Assembly: GCA_003586115.2 (NCBI GenBank)
Contig: QVOM02000071.1
Coordinates: 296,947-360,946 of the forward strand
Source: Salvator merianae
Taxonomy: Eukaryota; Chordata; Lepidosauria; Squamata; Teiidae
Direction of reading: 5' to 3'
DNA: 64,000 bases
The notes beneath the pieces are model-generated. The model worked only from the letters and a program-made list of their open reading frames with translations, made no database searches and had not been told where the DNA came from. Positions within the stretch are counted from its first letter, which is position 1. Each line of letters starts with the position of its first letter. The position numbers were made by a program, and so were the translations under genes. Of the stretch, positions 34,253 through 44,329 are shown piece by piece.

Positions 34253-34822
34253 GGGCCTGTTCGCACTTAGCAAGTGGTATGTTTCAGGACGCATGCTAGA
34301 ACGCAGGATCTGCACTTGCGAACAGCCCCAGCTGACCCGAAAGCTACCAAAGCCCACCTGATGCTTACCTGAATCCAACCAGCTGTGGTCAACTAATTTG
34401 TAGTCTCCAACCTGACCTGCACGATCAGGGAAGGTGCGCTCGCACCATTTCCGGGTTCAAAATGGCAGCGGGGCAGGGCTGGCAGGTCCGCGCAGGCACA
34501 GTCTGCCGGTTTACACCCTGGTTCAGACTTTGGGGTCTGGACCCTGTTGGCCTTTTTGGAGATAGGTTCGAACACAGACCCTCTGGGTTCAAACACAGAC
34601 TCTCTAGGTTCAAACACAGACCCTCTAGGTTCGAACACAGACCCTCTAAGTTCGAACACAGCTACTGAACTAGTACGCTCCCATTCGCACTGTGTCCAGT
34701 GCTGGTCGGCTTGCGGAGTGTTCCAGCACTGACAGGTGCAAAGACTTCTCTCTGTACCCGAACCCTACCAGCCCAAACAGTGCTAGTTATACTATTATAC
34801 AGTTGTAAGTGCAAATGGGCCC
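34253..34822. mobile_element. Non-autonomous DNA transposon with 3-bp target duplication GCA
   Basis: 570 bases bounded by GGGCCTGTTCGCACTTAG and the inverse of GGGCCCATTTGCACTTAC. GCA immediately flanks both ends (34250-34252 and 34823-34825). The left end carries a second inverted copy of the terminus at about 34315-34333 (ACTTGCGAACAGCCCC), making a terminal stem of about 80 bases. TIRs beginning GGGCC with a 3-bp duplication fit the PIF/Harbinger superfamily by general rule. This is an inference, since no transposase is present. A 21-bp minisatellite lies inside. Confidence 0.75.
34565..34669. repeat. 21-bp minisatellite, five units
   Basis: Units begin at 34565, 34586, 34607, 34628 and 34649, of the form GGTTCGAACACAGACCCTCTA, differing by CG-to-CA changes and a few others. 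TTCGAA is palindromic. Because 21 is a multiple of three, the reverse strand reads as a heptapeptide repeat, which is not evidence of coding. Confidence 0.95.
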
Positions 34823-34825
34823 GCA

Positions 34826-35569
34826 GATAGGTGGCCCAAAAGTTCCCAGCCTCTGAATTTGCCAGCTAGAACTGTTGTGGCAGGCACCCAGAACCAGCAG
34901 ACATCCACAGCGATTGCTGGCAAATGGCACCAGACTCTTTGTAGCCAGTAAACTGGATCAGCTACTCATTACCATATACACATGAGCAGCTAGTCCAGTC
35001 CACCACTGGGGAACACTTTCAAGTGAGTTATGGTGCCATTTTCACACCACAGGCTGTTCCAAGAACTAGTTGCATGCAAACAGGTTGGGCCCTGGGAGTC
35101 AGGCCCTCCTAGTAGACTGGTCTGTCTTGCATATGCCAAGTTCCTTGGGGGCTGCTGCCACAGATTAGCAGCCAAGTACAGCTGAACTGTCTTAATGGTA
35201 ACTCCCAAACCATTTCATATAAAAGTATTAAACAGCCCAGCTCAATATTTTTTGCCAGTTTGAAGCAGAAAGAAATATAAAACAAGTCAACAACTTTATA
35301 TATGCTGATAGTATGAAATGCCAGTAGTCTGGACTTGTGTTTAGAGAGTCAAATTATATTGAGAATTCACTCTAATAGTTCAGAAATTTTGTTTTTAACA
35401 ACTGAAATTATTCACTACTCGTTATTGCAAGGGATGGTACACTCAACCAAATCATAAATGAGACAAATTACTCCTAACATGGGTGACAGGCATCAATCAA
35501 TTAACCCTGTTTTCCAGATTTGATCTTAATGCTGATTATCATTACTCGGAGCTCAAACCAATCCAAGTA
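34826..35569. other. No recognisable feature
   Basis: About 740 bases without gene or repeat signature that I can support. Confidence 0.4.
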
Positions 35570-36500
35570 CATTCATTCATTCATTTAAAATGTTTGCCTA
35601 TAACTTCTATTTAATAAAAAATCTGATTTACAATCAGATGAAACAAAATTTTATAGTAGATATCTCACAAACATCAAAAATGGCAATATTCCACCTAGTA
35701 AGAACCACCACAGAGAAGGTGCTGTGTGGGCAACTAAAAAAATGACATTCAGTAGTTTATGATACCCGCAGGACAACTTTCCACAACAATGGCCCTTTCT
35801 GCACTTAGACTTATTCCAGATTATATCTCAGAATAGGGACCTGCCATCTGCATGCTAGTGCAGACTGGTAGACGCTGGGCAAGACCTTTCATAGTTTGCA
35901 CTAGCATGTGGATGGCAGGTCCCTGTTCTGGGATATTATCCACAATAAGGCCAAGTGCAGAAAGGGCCAATCTAAATAACCTTACAGTTCTATAACATTG
36001 AAGGCAATTTGTTAAACATGCTGGCCCCATGTTGTCCAGGGACAAACATGTTAGGGACTAGTATAAAGTGCAAAGTTGTTTAGGGACAAGTATTAATAAA
36101 CAGGAAGGATTAGTGTATCAACACATGCACACAAGGAAAAACTGAAAGGAAAACAAGAATAGAGAACTTCTGTATAGTCCACCACTAATGAAAACTGAGT
36201 CTTTACACTGAAGATGTTCTCTAGTAGGATAACAAAACATCTGCAGATGAAAATCTCACCTTGGAGAACTGCAACAACTCAAACCAATATCCTAGAGCTA
36301 TGGATATTTGCCACCATAGCACAAGTATAAAGGTTATGCCATGTATCAATTAGTAGCCCGTGCAATTGCTTAAGCACAGATATAATTTGTGTGCAAAGGG
36401 TTGCCTCAGTTGGAAGCCTGGCTGCTGTATTTTGTAGCAGTTGCAACTTCCAGGTTAATCAGTAGTCCTACAAGGAACCCATTACTGTAATCTAAATATG
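35570..36500 (-). repeat. Old interspersed repeat split by a MITE
   Basis: ATTCATTCATTC tail, AATAAAAAATCTG, GGCAATATTCCACC and ACAGAGAAGGTGCT before the MITE. After it, CTGCTGTATTTTGTAGCAG, TCAGTAGTCCTACAAGG and CATTACTGTAATCTAAAT. The order of blocks is as in 44330-45050 (AGAGCATTGCAGCAATCTAA). Same family as 33630-34050. The family is not named here. Confidence 0.5.
35791..35968. mobile_element. Foldback MITE (178 bp), copy 2, target duplication AAT
   Basis: Bounded by GGCCCTTTCTGCACTTAG and the inverse of GGCCCTTTCTGCACTTGG. Long inverted arms (for example GGGACCTGCCATCTGCATGC against GCATGTGGATGGCAGGTCCC) leave only a short loop. AAT flanks both sides (35788-35790, 35969-35971). Nested in an older repeat. 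Homologue of 24577-24757. Confidence 0.9.
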
Positions 36501-37249
36501 AAATTACCAATACATAGCTAAGCTGGTTATAGACACTCCCAGCCATGAAGGTCATTTGGCTCCAGTGACAGGGATGATTCTGGAAGCATCCCCAAACTAC
36601 ATACTGTTCCTTATGAAAAACACTGACTGAGTTTCTTGGGTCAATGAATATTAGTAGGTCCAAGCATGCCTGGCCATGCAATCACAACCTAGCTGTGCTA
36701 ACTGGGGCCTGATAGTGCTGGCTTTGCATGGCAGGTTGCATAGGCTTTTTGCATGGAGTGCTTCCCAGCACAGTTTGAAAGTGGTATCCTAAGCATTCCT
36801 AGGCTGTGGGTCACTCCAGCCACCACCATGTGGATGCTGGAGTGGGCTATGCATCATATAATACCCAGCTTGATTTTTAGGGCTCCAAAAACAGCCCATT
36901 TCTTTTGCCATTCCTGGGTGTGCCACCAAATCTCTTTGGCCTACAGTTTCAGATGTTGGCTCTGAAGCTAGGTGGAACAGGAAGCTATGTTATGGACAAC
37001 TGCTGGCATATCCCACAGTGCATCTTCCATTCCTGGCCCAAATGCCTGGTTTGGACCATGAGGCATTCTCTGCATGCTGCACCAGAGCATGTGGTATAGA
37101 AGTTACCTTCGTTATCAAATCACAAAAATCAATTGACTTTCCTTCATCCCTTAATTCTCAGATTCAAATCTCAATTCAACTGTAAAATGAACTTTGCTGA
37201 CAAATCCTCTTTGGGCCTTTAGATTATACTAACTAGAGATCTACACTAC
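36501..37249. other. No recognisable gene
   Basis: About 750 bases before the gypsy remnant. Short frames only. Part may belong to the 5' side of the gypsy element. Confidence 0.4.
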
Positions 37250-38330
37250 TGAATGGAAGACACACTCCACTCACCCAAATGTTCATTACACTGCAAAAAT
37301 AATGAACAAATAGCAATGCTACTGGATGTGACTGTGTTGGGTGAGGATGATTCACCAGTCTGCACTACTATTCATAAAGAGCTCACTACTGACTTGCCTG
37401 AAATGTACCAGGAGTTTCAAGATGCATTTACAAAAAAGTGGGCAACACAATACCACCAGACAGATACTATGATTATTCCAGAATTACAGGCCTTGAGGGA
37501 ATTTTTAGACAAAAATCTCAACAGACAGTTTATGTGTCTATCGTTGTCTATAGTACCTCCATTCTGTTTGTGAAAAAGGAATCTTGAAAACTCTGGTTAT
37601 GCAGAGACTACAGAGTCCTGAACAAAGTAAGACTAAAAAACAAGTAAACTTTATCCCTCATTGGAAACTTCACTGACAGGCTAAGGGGTTGAAGTGAAAG
37701 TTTTCATTAAACTAAATCTCTGCAAAGCCAGATCTGAATCAACTAATGAGATGAATGGAAGACAACTTTCAATACCAGTTTGGCTTAAGCTCAGGGCTGC
37801 AATTTTTCATTTTATCAATACTCAGAGATATCCTAGCTACCTTTCTAATAGTCTATCTGGATGACCTTATGATCTGGATATGATGTCTCATGTGGAGCTT
37901 GTCAGGGCACTACTGCAGAAACTTAGAGAAAATTAATTGTATGCTAATCTCTCAAAGTGTGAGTTTCATCTAAATCAACTGGACTTTGGGAGACTGGGGG
38001 TGGAGATAGACCCAAATGAGATAGTATGGATTATGAATTGGCACCTTTCCATATTCATAAGCAGGTACAAAGATTTCTTGACTTTGCAAACTTTCTACCA
38101 CAAGTTTATTCCTAATTATTTCAATGTCACAGCCTCATTAACTGCCCTTCTGAAAGGAGGAGGCAAAAAGACAAAGCTGCCAACGGTCCACAGCCCAAAT
38201 GACCTAAATCTATATGGATGAACCACAGCCAACAGATATTCAACCAGTTAAAATAACTATTAGCAGCTGAACTCATTCTCAAACGTCTGGACTTTCAAAT
38301 CATGGAGATGAGCCAACATCCTTTAGCATA
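37250..38330 (+). pseudogene. Ty3/gypsy pol remnant (protease-RT linker to RNase H)
   Basis: A plus-strand, broken gypsy polymerase. The frame at 37253-37573 reads DLPEMYQEFQDAFTKK and PELQALREFLDKNLNR, the segment just before RT. Further on, in changing frames, are the YRVLNKV-, KLNLCKARSESTN- and IVYLDDLMI-like blocks; the YLDD catalytic box is readable near 37852-37870. The frame at 37937-38221 reads YANLSKCEFHLNQLDF, FYHKFIPNYFNVTASLTALLKGG, the RT thumb region. No integrase follows before the copia insertion 340 bases downstream. It is a different copy from the minus-strand gypsy at 23.7-28.5 kb. Confidence 0.85.
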
Positions 38331-38367
38331 TTAGTAAAGTCCTCTAATAGTCTTTCAAGCCAAAAAA

Positions 38368-38415
38368 ATGGATTTCTTAGTCTAATTTAATATGGATTTC
38401 TTAGTCTAATTTAAT
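38368..38415. repeat. Perfect 24-bp tandem duplication
   Basis: Two adjacent identical 24-base units starting ATGGATTTCTTAGTC, at 38368 and 38392. A small slippage-type duplication. Confidence 0.95.
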
Positions 38416-38658
38416 ATGGAACACTACATGGGATGTTTTCGCAAGCCTACTCTGCCTTTCATTTAAAGAAGGGTTTAGTCCATGTGTAATTTTGACTACA
38501 AAGATCACTTGGAATAAATGGGCAAGATGATCTTATTAAAAAATAACTACTTTTTAAAAAGGATACTGATCTATATGCTATTTACTGTCCTGTCGCCCCG
38601 AGGATTTCCCAGCCCCAAAGACACAATTGACATCTGATTACAAACAGCAGCTAGTTTT

Positions 38659-39009
38659 TGTCAAGTATTGAAAGAGTTAACTAAGTCAGGAACAAGGAGT
38701 CACAATGAATCAGCATTTCTCGACACAGAGATTTACGATGTTGTTTATATAACTGTAGCTGACAGTTGATGACAGTTGATGATGTCATTTGGAATGTTCA
38801 TATCTTGTGTGTGTGCTGTATAAGAAAGACAGTTAGTGTTTATTTATCTGGTGAGGTAGAAGGAGTATTTCTCTCTCTGTAGATACTGTAAATAAAGAGT
38901 TTGTTGAATGAAAGTATCTAGTCTCTAGATTTATTTGTCTGTCTGACTACTAGCTGAGCTTAACTAGTGATCTGACTCCAGGCCAAATTCCACTATATAC
39001 GCTCTGACA
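38659..39009 (+). promoter_or_regulatory. Copia 5' LTR
   Basis: Begins TGTCAAGTATTG, ends GCTCTGACA. A TATA-like GTATAAGA lies at 38818-38825 and AATAAA at 38890-38895, spaced as expected for promoter and polyadenylation signal. It contains a tandem TGACAGT duplication. TGATGTCA at 38780-38787 corresponds to an intact TGACGTCA (CRE/ATF-type palindrome) in the 3' LTR, so this copy has lost the CpG. Confidence 0.9.
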
Positions 39010-39023
39010 GGTTATGGGCCCAG
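39010..39023 (+). other. Primer-binding site for a half initiator-tRNA-Met
   Basis: GGTTATGGGCCCAG directly after the 5' LTR is the reverse complement of the anticodon stem-loop of eukaryotic initiator tRNA-Met (CUGGGCCCAUAACC), not of the tRNA 3' acceptor end. Drosophila copia is known to prime from a tRNA-iMet fragment cut in the anticodon loop. The match here implies the same mechanism. Confidence 0.88.
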
Positions 39024-39187
39024 TGTTGCGGTGGCTGTGAGGCAGACCCATGTGATAGCTCATATGCTTGTTAGTCTGAAGACAAATAATCCGTCTCAAG
39101 AAGAGAAGAGACTGTGTTGAGTAGTTGAAGCGGCATTGTTTAAAGTAAGGAATCCGGTGTTAGAAGGGAGAAAGAGCCTATCTGTTT

Positions 39188-41710
39188 GTGGAAATGGCTG
39201 CCCATACTGCTCCGATTTTACAGCAGCAATTTGAAAAGCTGAATGACCGCAATTACCTCATCTGGTCAGAACGTATGAAAGCTGTTTTAATTAAAGAGGA
39301 TCTTTATGATGCCTGTATTACTTTGCCAGCAGTTGATAGTGCTAATGAAAGGCAAAGAGACAGAAAAGCTCGTGCGACGCTTATTCTTGGTTTAGAAAGC
39401 TTGCAATTGATGGCTGTAAGGCATCTAGAAAATGCTAAAGAAGTTTGGGACACTCTACGGCAAACTTATCAGCATATTTCTGCTGGAAGCAAGATGCTGT
39501 TAACCAGAAAGTTATACAACTTAAAATTGAAACCAGATGGCTGTTTAAATAGCCATATAAATGAGATGAGAATGATTTTTGCTGATATAGCTGACAGAGG
39601 TCTGCAATATGAAGAGGCTCACCGTGCTTACATACTATTGTCTTCATTACCTAAAACTTATGATGCAGTTGTAGACTCTTTTCAAGGAATTGATGAAGAC
39701 AGATTAAATTTTTCCTTAGTAGTCACACGTTTGCAAGAGTGGACTGAGCAAAGGAAACTAACACGACAAGAAGAAGTTACGTCAGACAAGGCAATAAACA
39801 TTAAATCTGAACCTTTGAGTGCCTTGGCAGTGAAAAAGTGCCACTTCTGTCACAGGAAAGGACATCTTATTAAAGACTGTTGGAAACGTAAACAACAAGC
39901 GTCCAGTTCTCGTCAGCAAGAGAACAGTAAGCAGTATGCTGACAGTTATACTGCTTCTGATAAGCGACACAACAGTTCGACTGCTTTGCTAATGGCAGTC
40001 AGTAAGAAGAATTTGGCCAATCCTGTGTGGTACGTGGACAGCGGAAGCTGTGAACATTTTTCATCCAGAAGGGACAATTTAACTGACATTCACCAGATTG
40101 AGGCGAGAGATGTAAAACTAGCTGATGGACATACCTGTACCATCCATGAAGCAGGAACCGCTTACATTCCTCAAATGAATGCTTCTATTAGTAATGTTAT
40201 TGTGGCTGACAATTTAAAGTATTCACTGTTGAGTGTGTCAAGACTCACAAGTGAAGGGTATAGAGTGCTCTTTCATGGGGAGGTTTGTCTAATTTCTGAA
40301 AATGGCAAACTATATGGAAAGGCAATTAAAGAAAATGGTCTATACAGATTGATAGACATATCTGATCGTGAAGAAGATAGTGATGATGCTATAAATTGTA
40401 TTTTGAATAATTTGCATAATTATTGCATACATTATTACCACAGAATTTTCGGGCATTGTTCTTTCTCCAGAGTAAAACATATGGCTAAACTATCTAATAT
40501 TGAAATTAAACCTTGTGACAGATATTTAGAATGTAGAGTTTGTGCAGAAACCAAGGTAAAAGCTTTTCCTATAGCCAAATACAGTGATAGGAGATCAACG
40601 AAACCTTTTCAACTAGTCCATACAGATGTTGCTGGTCCATTTAGCCCAAGTCAGGGAGGCCATAAATGGATTATGGTAATTATTGATGATTATAGCAGAT
40701 TTACATATACATATTTACTTAAGTCAAAGGCTCAGGTGTATGATAAAATAGGCCATAAATGGATTATGGTAATTATTGATGATTATAGCAGATTTACATA
40801 TACATATTTACTTAAGTCAAAGGCTCAGGTGTATGATAAAATGAAGGACTGGCTGAACGCGATTTCTACCCAATTTGGTTGTACAGTGCAGAAGGTGCAG
40901 TCTGATAGAGGAGAAATGATGTCTAAGGCTATAGCAGATTTGTTTAGAACACGAGGCATTATACATAGAAAGACCAATCCGTACTGTTCAGCTGAAAATG
41001 GTGTAGCTGAACGACGAATTGGATTAATTCAAGAAATGTACAAGGCCATGTTGTCTGATGCTAAAATGCCACATTATTTCTGGGGAGAAGCAGTAGCTAG
41101 TAGTACTTATGTTTTGAACCGAATATATTCTTCTACTGTTGGTAATACTCCATATTTTATGTTATATGGTAAGGAACCTGACGTAAAGCACATGAGGATC
41201 TTTGGCTCATATGCTCATGTATTGATACCCAGGGCACAAAGAAAAAAGAGAGACAAAATTTCACAGAGGTTACGTTTTGTTGGGTATGAAGAAAATACAA
41301 AGGGGTATCGTTTTTCTCTGAGCTATGGTAAAGTAGTGGTGTCAAGGAGTGCAAACTTTGAGATTCACTCAGATTGGGCTAATATACATATTAATAGTGA
41401 TGTTTTCTATTACATATGGGGAAAAGAAGGGACTGATGCTAACGTTACAGGTAGGAATGTGCCTGAATACAAAAGAAAGTGGGAAGATTATCGCAGTTCC
41501 ACATCTTTTTCCAGTGCCACATCTCCCTCCTCTAGTAGCACAGAGACTGAGCCCAGCTCAGAAGATGAACCTTCTATTTCTTCTCAAGCTCAACCCACTA
41601 CTATAGTTAAGGAACAGTTAGTGCCAAGGAGATCTGAACAAACAACTAAGGGTATTCCTCCAGAAAGATTTCAGATTGGTCAAGTAAGTAATGTAGATAG
41701 TCAGGAGTAA
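39188..41710 (+). CDS. Copia Gag-protease-integrase polyprotein (RT missing)
   Basis: One 840-codon frame. Gag occupies about residues 1-250: LNDRNYLIWSERMKAVL, then a UBN2-type helical region (ENAKEVWDTLRQTY, LLSSLPKTYDAVV) and a CCHC zinc knuckle CHFCHRKGHLIKDC at about 218-231. Protease has YVDSGSCEHF with Asp284. The pre-integrase HHCC region spans about 416-452 (YHRIFGHCSF...ECRVCAETK). The integrase core has HTDVAGPF (Asp480), SDRGE (Asp573) and NGVAERR (Glu608), then the GKEPDVKHMRIFGS segment. A perfect 31-residue tandem duplication (about 491-552) lies between the first two catalytic Asp residues. The frame ends in a Ser-rich region just before RT would begin. Start chosen at the first ATG after the primer site. 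Gag, PR and IN look intact apart from the duplication. Confidence 0.95.
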   Translation: MEMAAHTAPILQQQFEKLNDRNYLIWSERMKAVLIKEDLYDACITLPAVDSANERQRDRKARATLILGLESLQLMAVRHLENAKEVWDTLRQTYQHISAGSKMLLTRKLYNLKLKPDGCLNSHINEMRMIFADIADRGLQYEEAHRAYILLSSLPKTYDAVVDSFQGIDEDRLNFSLVVTRLQEWTEQRKLTRQEEVTSDKAINIKSEPLSALAVKKCHFCHRKGHLIKDCWKRKQQASSSRQQENSKQYADSYTASDKRHNSSTALLMAVSKKNLANPVWYVDSGSCEHFSSRRDNLTDIHQIEARDVKLADGHTCTIHEAGTAYIPQMNASISNVIVADNLKYSLLSVSRLTSEGYRVLFHGEVCLISENGKLYGKAIKENGLYRLIDISDREEDSDDAINCILNNLHNYCIHYYHRIFGHCSFSRVKHMAKLSNIEIKPCDRYLECRVCAETKVKAFPIAKYSDRRSTKPFQLVHTDVAGPFSPSQGGHKWIMVIIDDYSRFTYTYLLKSKAQVYDKIGHKWIMVIIDDYSRFTYTYLLKSKAQVYDKMKDWLNAISTQFGCTVQKVQSDRGEMMSKAIADLFRTRGIIHRKTNPYCSAENGVAERRIGLIQEMYKAMLSDAKMPHYFWGEAVASSTYVLNRIYSSTVGNTPYFMLYGKEPDVKHMRIFGSYAHVLIPRAQRKKRDKISQRLRFVGYEENTKGYRFSLSYGKVVVSRSANFEIHSDWANIHINSDVFYYIWGKEGTDANVTGRNVPEYKRKWEDYRSSTSFSSATSPSSSSTETEPSSEDEPSISSQAQPTTIVKEQLVPRRSEQTTKGIPPERFQIGQVSNVDSQE
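40658..40843 (+). repeat. Perfect 93-bp in-frame tandem duplication in copia integrase
   Basis: Units 40658-40750 and 40751-40843 are identical except for the last base. Each encodes the GHKWIMVIIDDYSRFTYTYL...VYDK segment. The reading frame is preserved. Confidence 0.97.
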
Positions 41711-41869
41711 TGGTCTGAGCCAAATAATTATAAAGAAGTAATGACCAGACCAGAAAAAGAAAAACAAGAATGGATACAAGCTATGTAAAAGGAATTTGAT
41801 TCTCTATTGAACAGTTTGTAGAAATGCTTGGTTTATCTACAATGTAAAGAGTTGTGCTCTTATGTTCCT
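41711..41869 (+). pseudogene. Copia RT stub
   Basis: After the stop at 41708-41710 the same frame continues as EPNNYKEVMTRPEKEKQEWIQAM then a stop, and KEFDSLLN. This is the very start of a copia reverse transcriptase (the W-x2-A-x2-KE-x-dSL pattern). The remainder of RT and RNase H, normally over 2 kb, is absent, and 3'-terminal element sequence follows at once. Confidence 0.82.
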
Positions 41870-41879
41870 GAAGAAGGGA
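41870..41879 (+). other. Copia polypurine tract
   Basis: GAAGAAGGGA immediately before the 3' LTR, the expected plus-strand primer. Confidence 0.8.
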
Positions 41880-42238
41880 TGTCAAGTATTGAAAGAGTTA
41901 ACTAAGTCAGGAACAAAGAGTCACAATGAGTCAGCATTTCTTGACACAGAGATTTACGATGTTGTTTATATAACTCTAGCTGACAGTTGATGACAGTTGA
42001 TGACGTCATTTGGAATGTTCATATCTTGTGTGTGTGCTGTATAAGTAAGACAGTTAGTGTTTGTTTATCTGGTGAGGTAGAAGGAGTAAGAGAGTTTTTC
42101 TCTCTCTGTAGATACTGTAAATAAAGAGTTTGTTGAATGAAAGTATCTAGTCTCTAGATTTATTTGTCTGTCTGACTACTAGCTGAGCTTAACTAGTGAT
42201 CTGACTCCAGGCCAAATTCTGCTATATAAGCTCTGACA
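41880..42238 (+). promoter_or_regulatory. Copia 3' LTR
   Basis: 359 bases, TGTCA...TGACA. Carries an intact TGACGTCA palindrome at 42001-42008, a TATA-like GTATAAG and AATAAA near 42119. An 8-base insertion (around TAAGAGAG, near 42088) accounts for the length difference from the 5' LTR. Confidence 0.9.
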
Positions 42239-42243
42239 GTTTT

Positions 42244-44329
42244 TACTACTTTTCCACAATAAAGTTTGCACGAAACAGTTTGATTACCAAAGCCCGAGGG
42301 ACAGACGAGAGAGTAAATGAGGCAGGAGCTAAGGATCAAAAAGTCAAGGTGAGTCAATCTGAATGCAATCTTCAGGAGCGGGACGATTACTTGAAGGATG
42401 GATTGCCAACAACACCTGATGCGTGTTTGTCCTGATCTTTTATCCTTCAGGCTCAGGCTCAGAGAATCCGACAGGTGGAAAGGGCGTGGGCAGTGTTCTC
42501 TCCTCCTTTGCTGTAGCCTTAAAGCCCTATGCCTATTAACCTATTCCTGCCTCCACTAGCTAGGGAGAGGTCTCTCCATCTGTGGGCTATGGGAAGATCC
42601 AGGGCTTGGAGAGTCTGTGCCACTTGGGTCAGGGTCTTCCGGTCCTGAAGGGTCACTGTGTGCTGGTGCCCTGTCCTCATCTGAGGAGTCCAAGGAATTC
42701 GCTGCCATGAGTGCAGAGCAGGGCATGACATTTACATAAATGGACATTTTCATTACAGTATTTTATTATTGGACCTGTCATTTGTGATTGGACTGAGACA
42801 AGATGGGATGCAACTTTACTGATCTTCATTTTTAATTAGTAATGATAACAGCCATTTTTTTTCCTTTTATTTTATTTTAAAATACATAAAGCATATATCT
42901 TATTCCCAAATGGGTGTGTTCATGTAGATAACCTTTATTCATAATGTTTTGGCTTCCCCCTTTCTTCAAAAGTTTCTTCTAGATTTCTTGTTTCTTTCCC
43001 CTCCTGGTTTCTTAGTTCCCTTCTTCTTCTGGCCTGTCTACTTTCATCTTTCTTCTTCAAAGATAACAGCTAATTTTGCTTTGAAATATATTGTATATTT
43101 TGAATTCTCTTATAATAACACATGCATTTTGGGCACAATCTGCTGCCACTGCACTGGGCTCAGAGCTGTGCCGCCTGGCCCCTGCCTACAACTTGGGCAC
43201 CACTTAAAGTGCTAGTGCCTCTTCAGACAGTGAGGGCCCCGCTGTTCAACTGCTACCTATGTGGTAAGCGTGTACCACACTAAGCAGCAGGGTTGGGGGA
43301 TTCACGCCCATCATCCTCGAGAGCTGCGCAGGACAGGTTGGCGCTCTGGTATCTGGGAGATTGAGACTGCCTGCTTGTCCTGCCCGGGTTGGAGGATTCC
43401 CCGCCACTAACCTGTTTCCATGGGCATTTTACCTTATTCATTCCTCAGTCCCTCCCTCATACGCTGAGGATCTCTGCATATGTGAGTGCCTGCCCTCACT
43501 CTAGCCGCTTCTTTCAGCATGTGAGGGAGAGACTGAGGCATGGCTCCGTATCACACATGTGCAAGGGGTGCCACAAAATGGCCTGGCTTCCTGACGGGTC
43601 TGGGGTTTGTCCACCATGCAGGAAATGGCACCCTGCCTTCCAGGCCCAGTCTTGAGGTAAAGGTAGTAGCAGTGCAACCACTGGACAGATGATTCTCTAC
43701 CTCCCAGGCTGGGCTCAGACTCTCCTACCATAAGCAGTGATGGTGGTGGTGGTGGCAATGTGGCCATCAGATGGCTTCGAGGCTCACACACCACACCTCG
43801 ATCTTCAAACATTACCTGGGAGCCCAGGAGTTTCATTAAAAAAGCACCTCAGATGGCAAAAGCTGGTTTTGCCTCTGACTTCCTCCCCCTATGGATCCCC
43901 ATGCTGCAGACCTGATCACAAAGGACCTAATAATGTCACGAAAACTACAGTAAGCAGGAAGTGGGAAACTTCCCTGCCTTGTGGGTGAGTGAAGGTGAAG
44001 AGAGCTAGGGCTATACACAGAGCAACAGTCCTTGACCCCTAAACCCTCTTAAAGTTCAACTGAGGACCAATTCAGCACATCCCTGTTTCTTAATTAATTT
44101 CAAAAAAAATAACCTGAGCTACATCAATGTGGCTGTGTACACTGGATGGTTTGTTTCAAATTCCATGGATGTCACCATATATATTCAAAAAATGACTGTA
44201 TGTAATCCTATTAATCCTAGTAATAGAAGTCTAATGTATAGTCCATTCTCGCTATTATTTCCCATAAAAAGGATATTAGGATAACTGTAGGAAAAGGAAA
44301 ATGGACTATTAGAAAAATTAGGGAATGGA
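42244..44329. other. No recognisable gene
   Basis: About 2.1 kb. The first 500 bases (AATAAAG near 42259, G+C-richer, repetitive GGCTCAGGCTCAG near 42450) could be an LTR or internal part of the gypsy element that copia invaded, but no partner was found. The rest shows nothing definite. Confidence 0.35.

Larger units (their letters stand above)
38659..42238 (+). mobile_element. Ty1/copia LTR retrotransposon, RT-deleted, with intact LTR pair
   Basis: 3,580 bases. LTRs of 351 and 359 bases begin TGTCA and end TGACA, and differ by about ten substitutions plus an 8-base indel, about 3%. A 5-bp target duplication GTTTT flanks the element (38654-38658 and 42239-42243). It contains a primer site, a single Gag-PR-IN frame, a stub of RT and a purine tract. 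RT and RNase H are almost entirely deleted, so this copy could move only with proteins supplied in trans. Copia elements are much rarer in vertebrates than gypsy elements or ERVs. It sits downstream of gypsy debris. Confidence 0.95.

Noticed and set aside
34393..34659. Heptapeptide-repeat protein, or CRISPR-like repeats
   Set aside because: The repeats are contiguous 21-bp tandem units without spacers, and the frame is a by-product of the unit length. Nothing else suggests a prokaryotic source.
39010..39023. Fragment of a tRNA-Met gene
   Set aside because: Only the complement of the anticodon arm is present, exactly one LTR in from the element end, as expected for a primer site.
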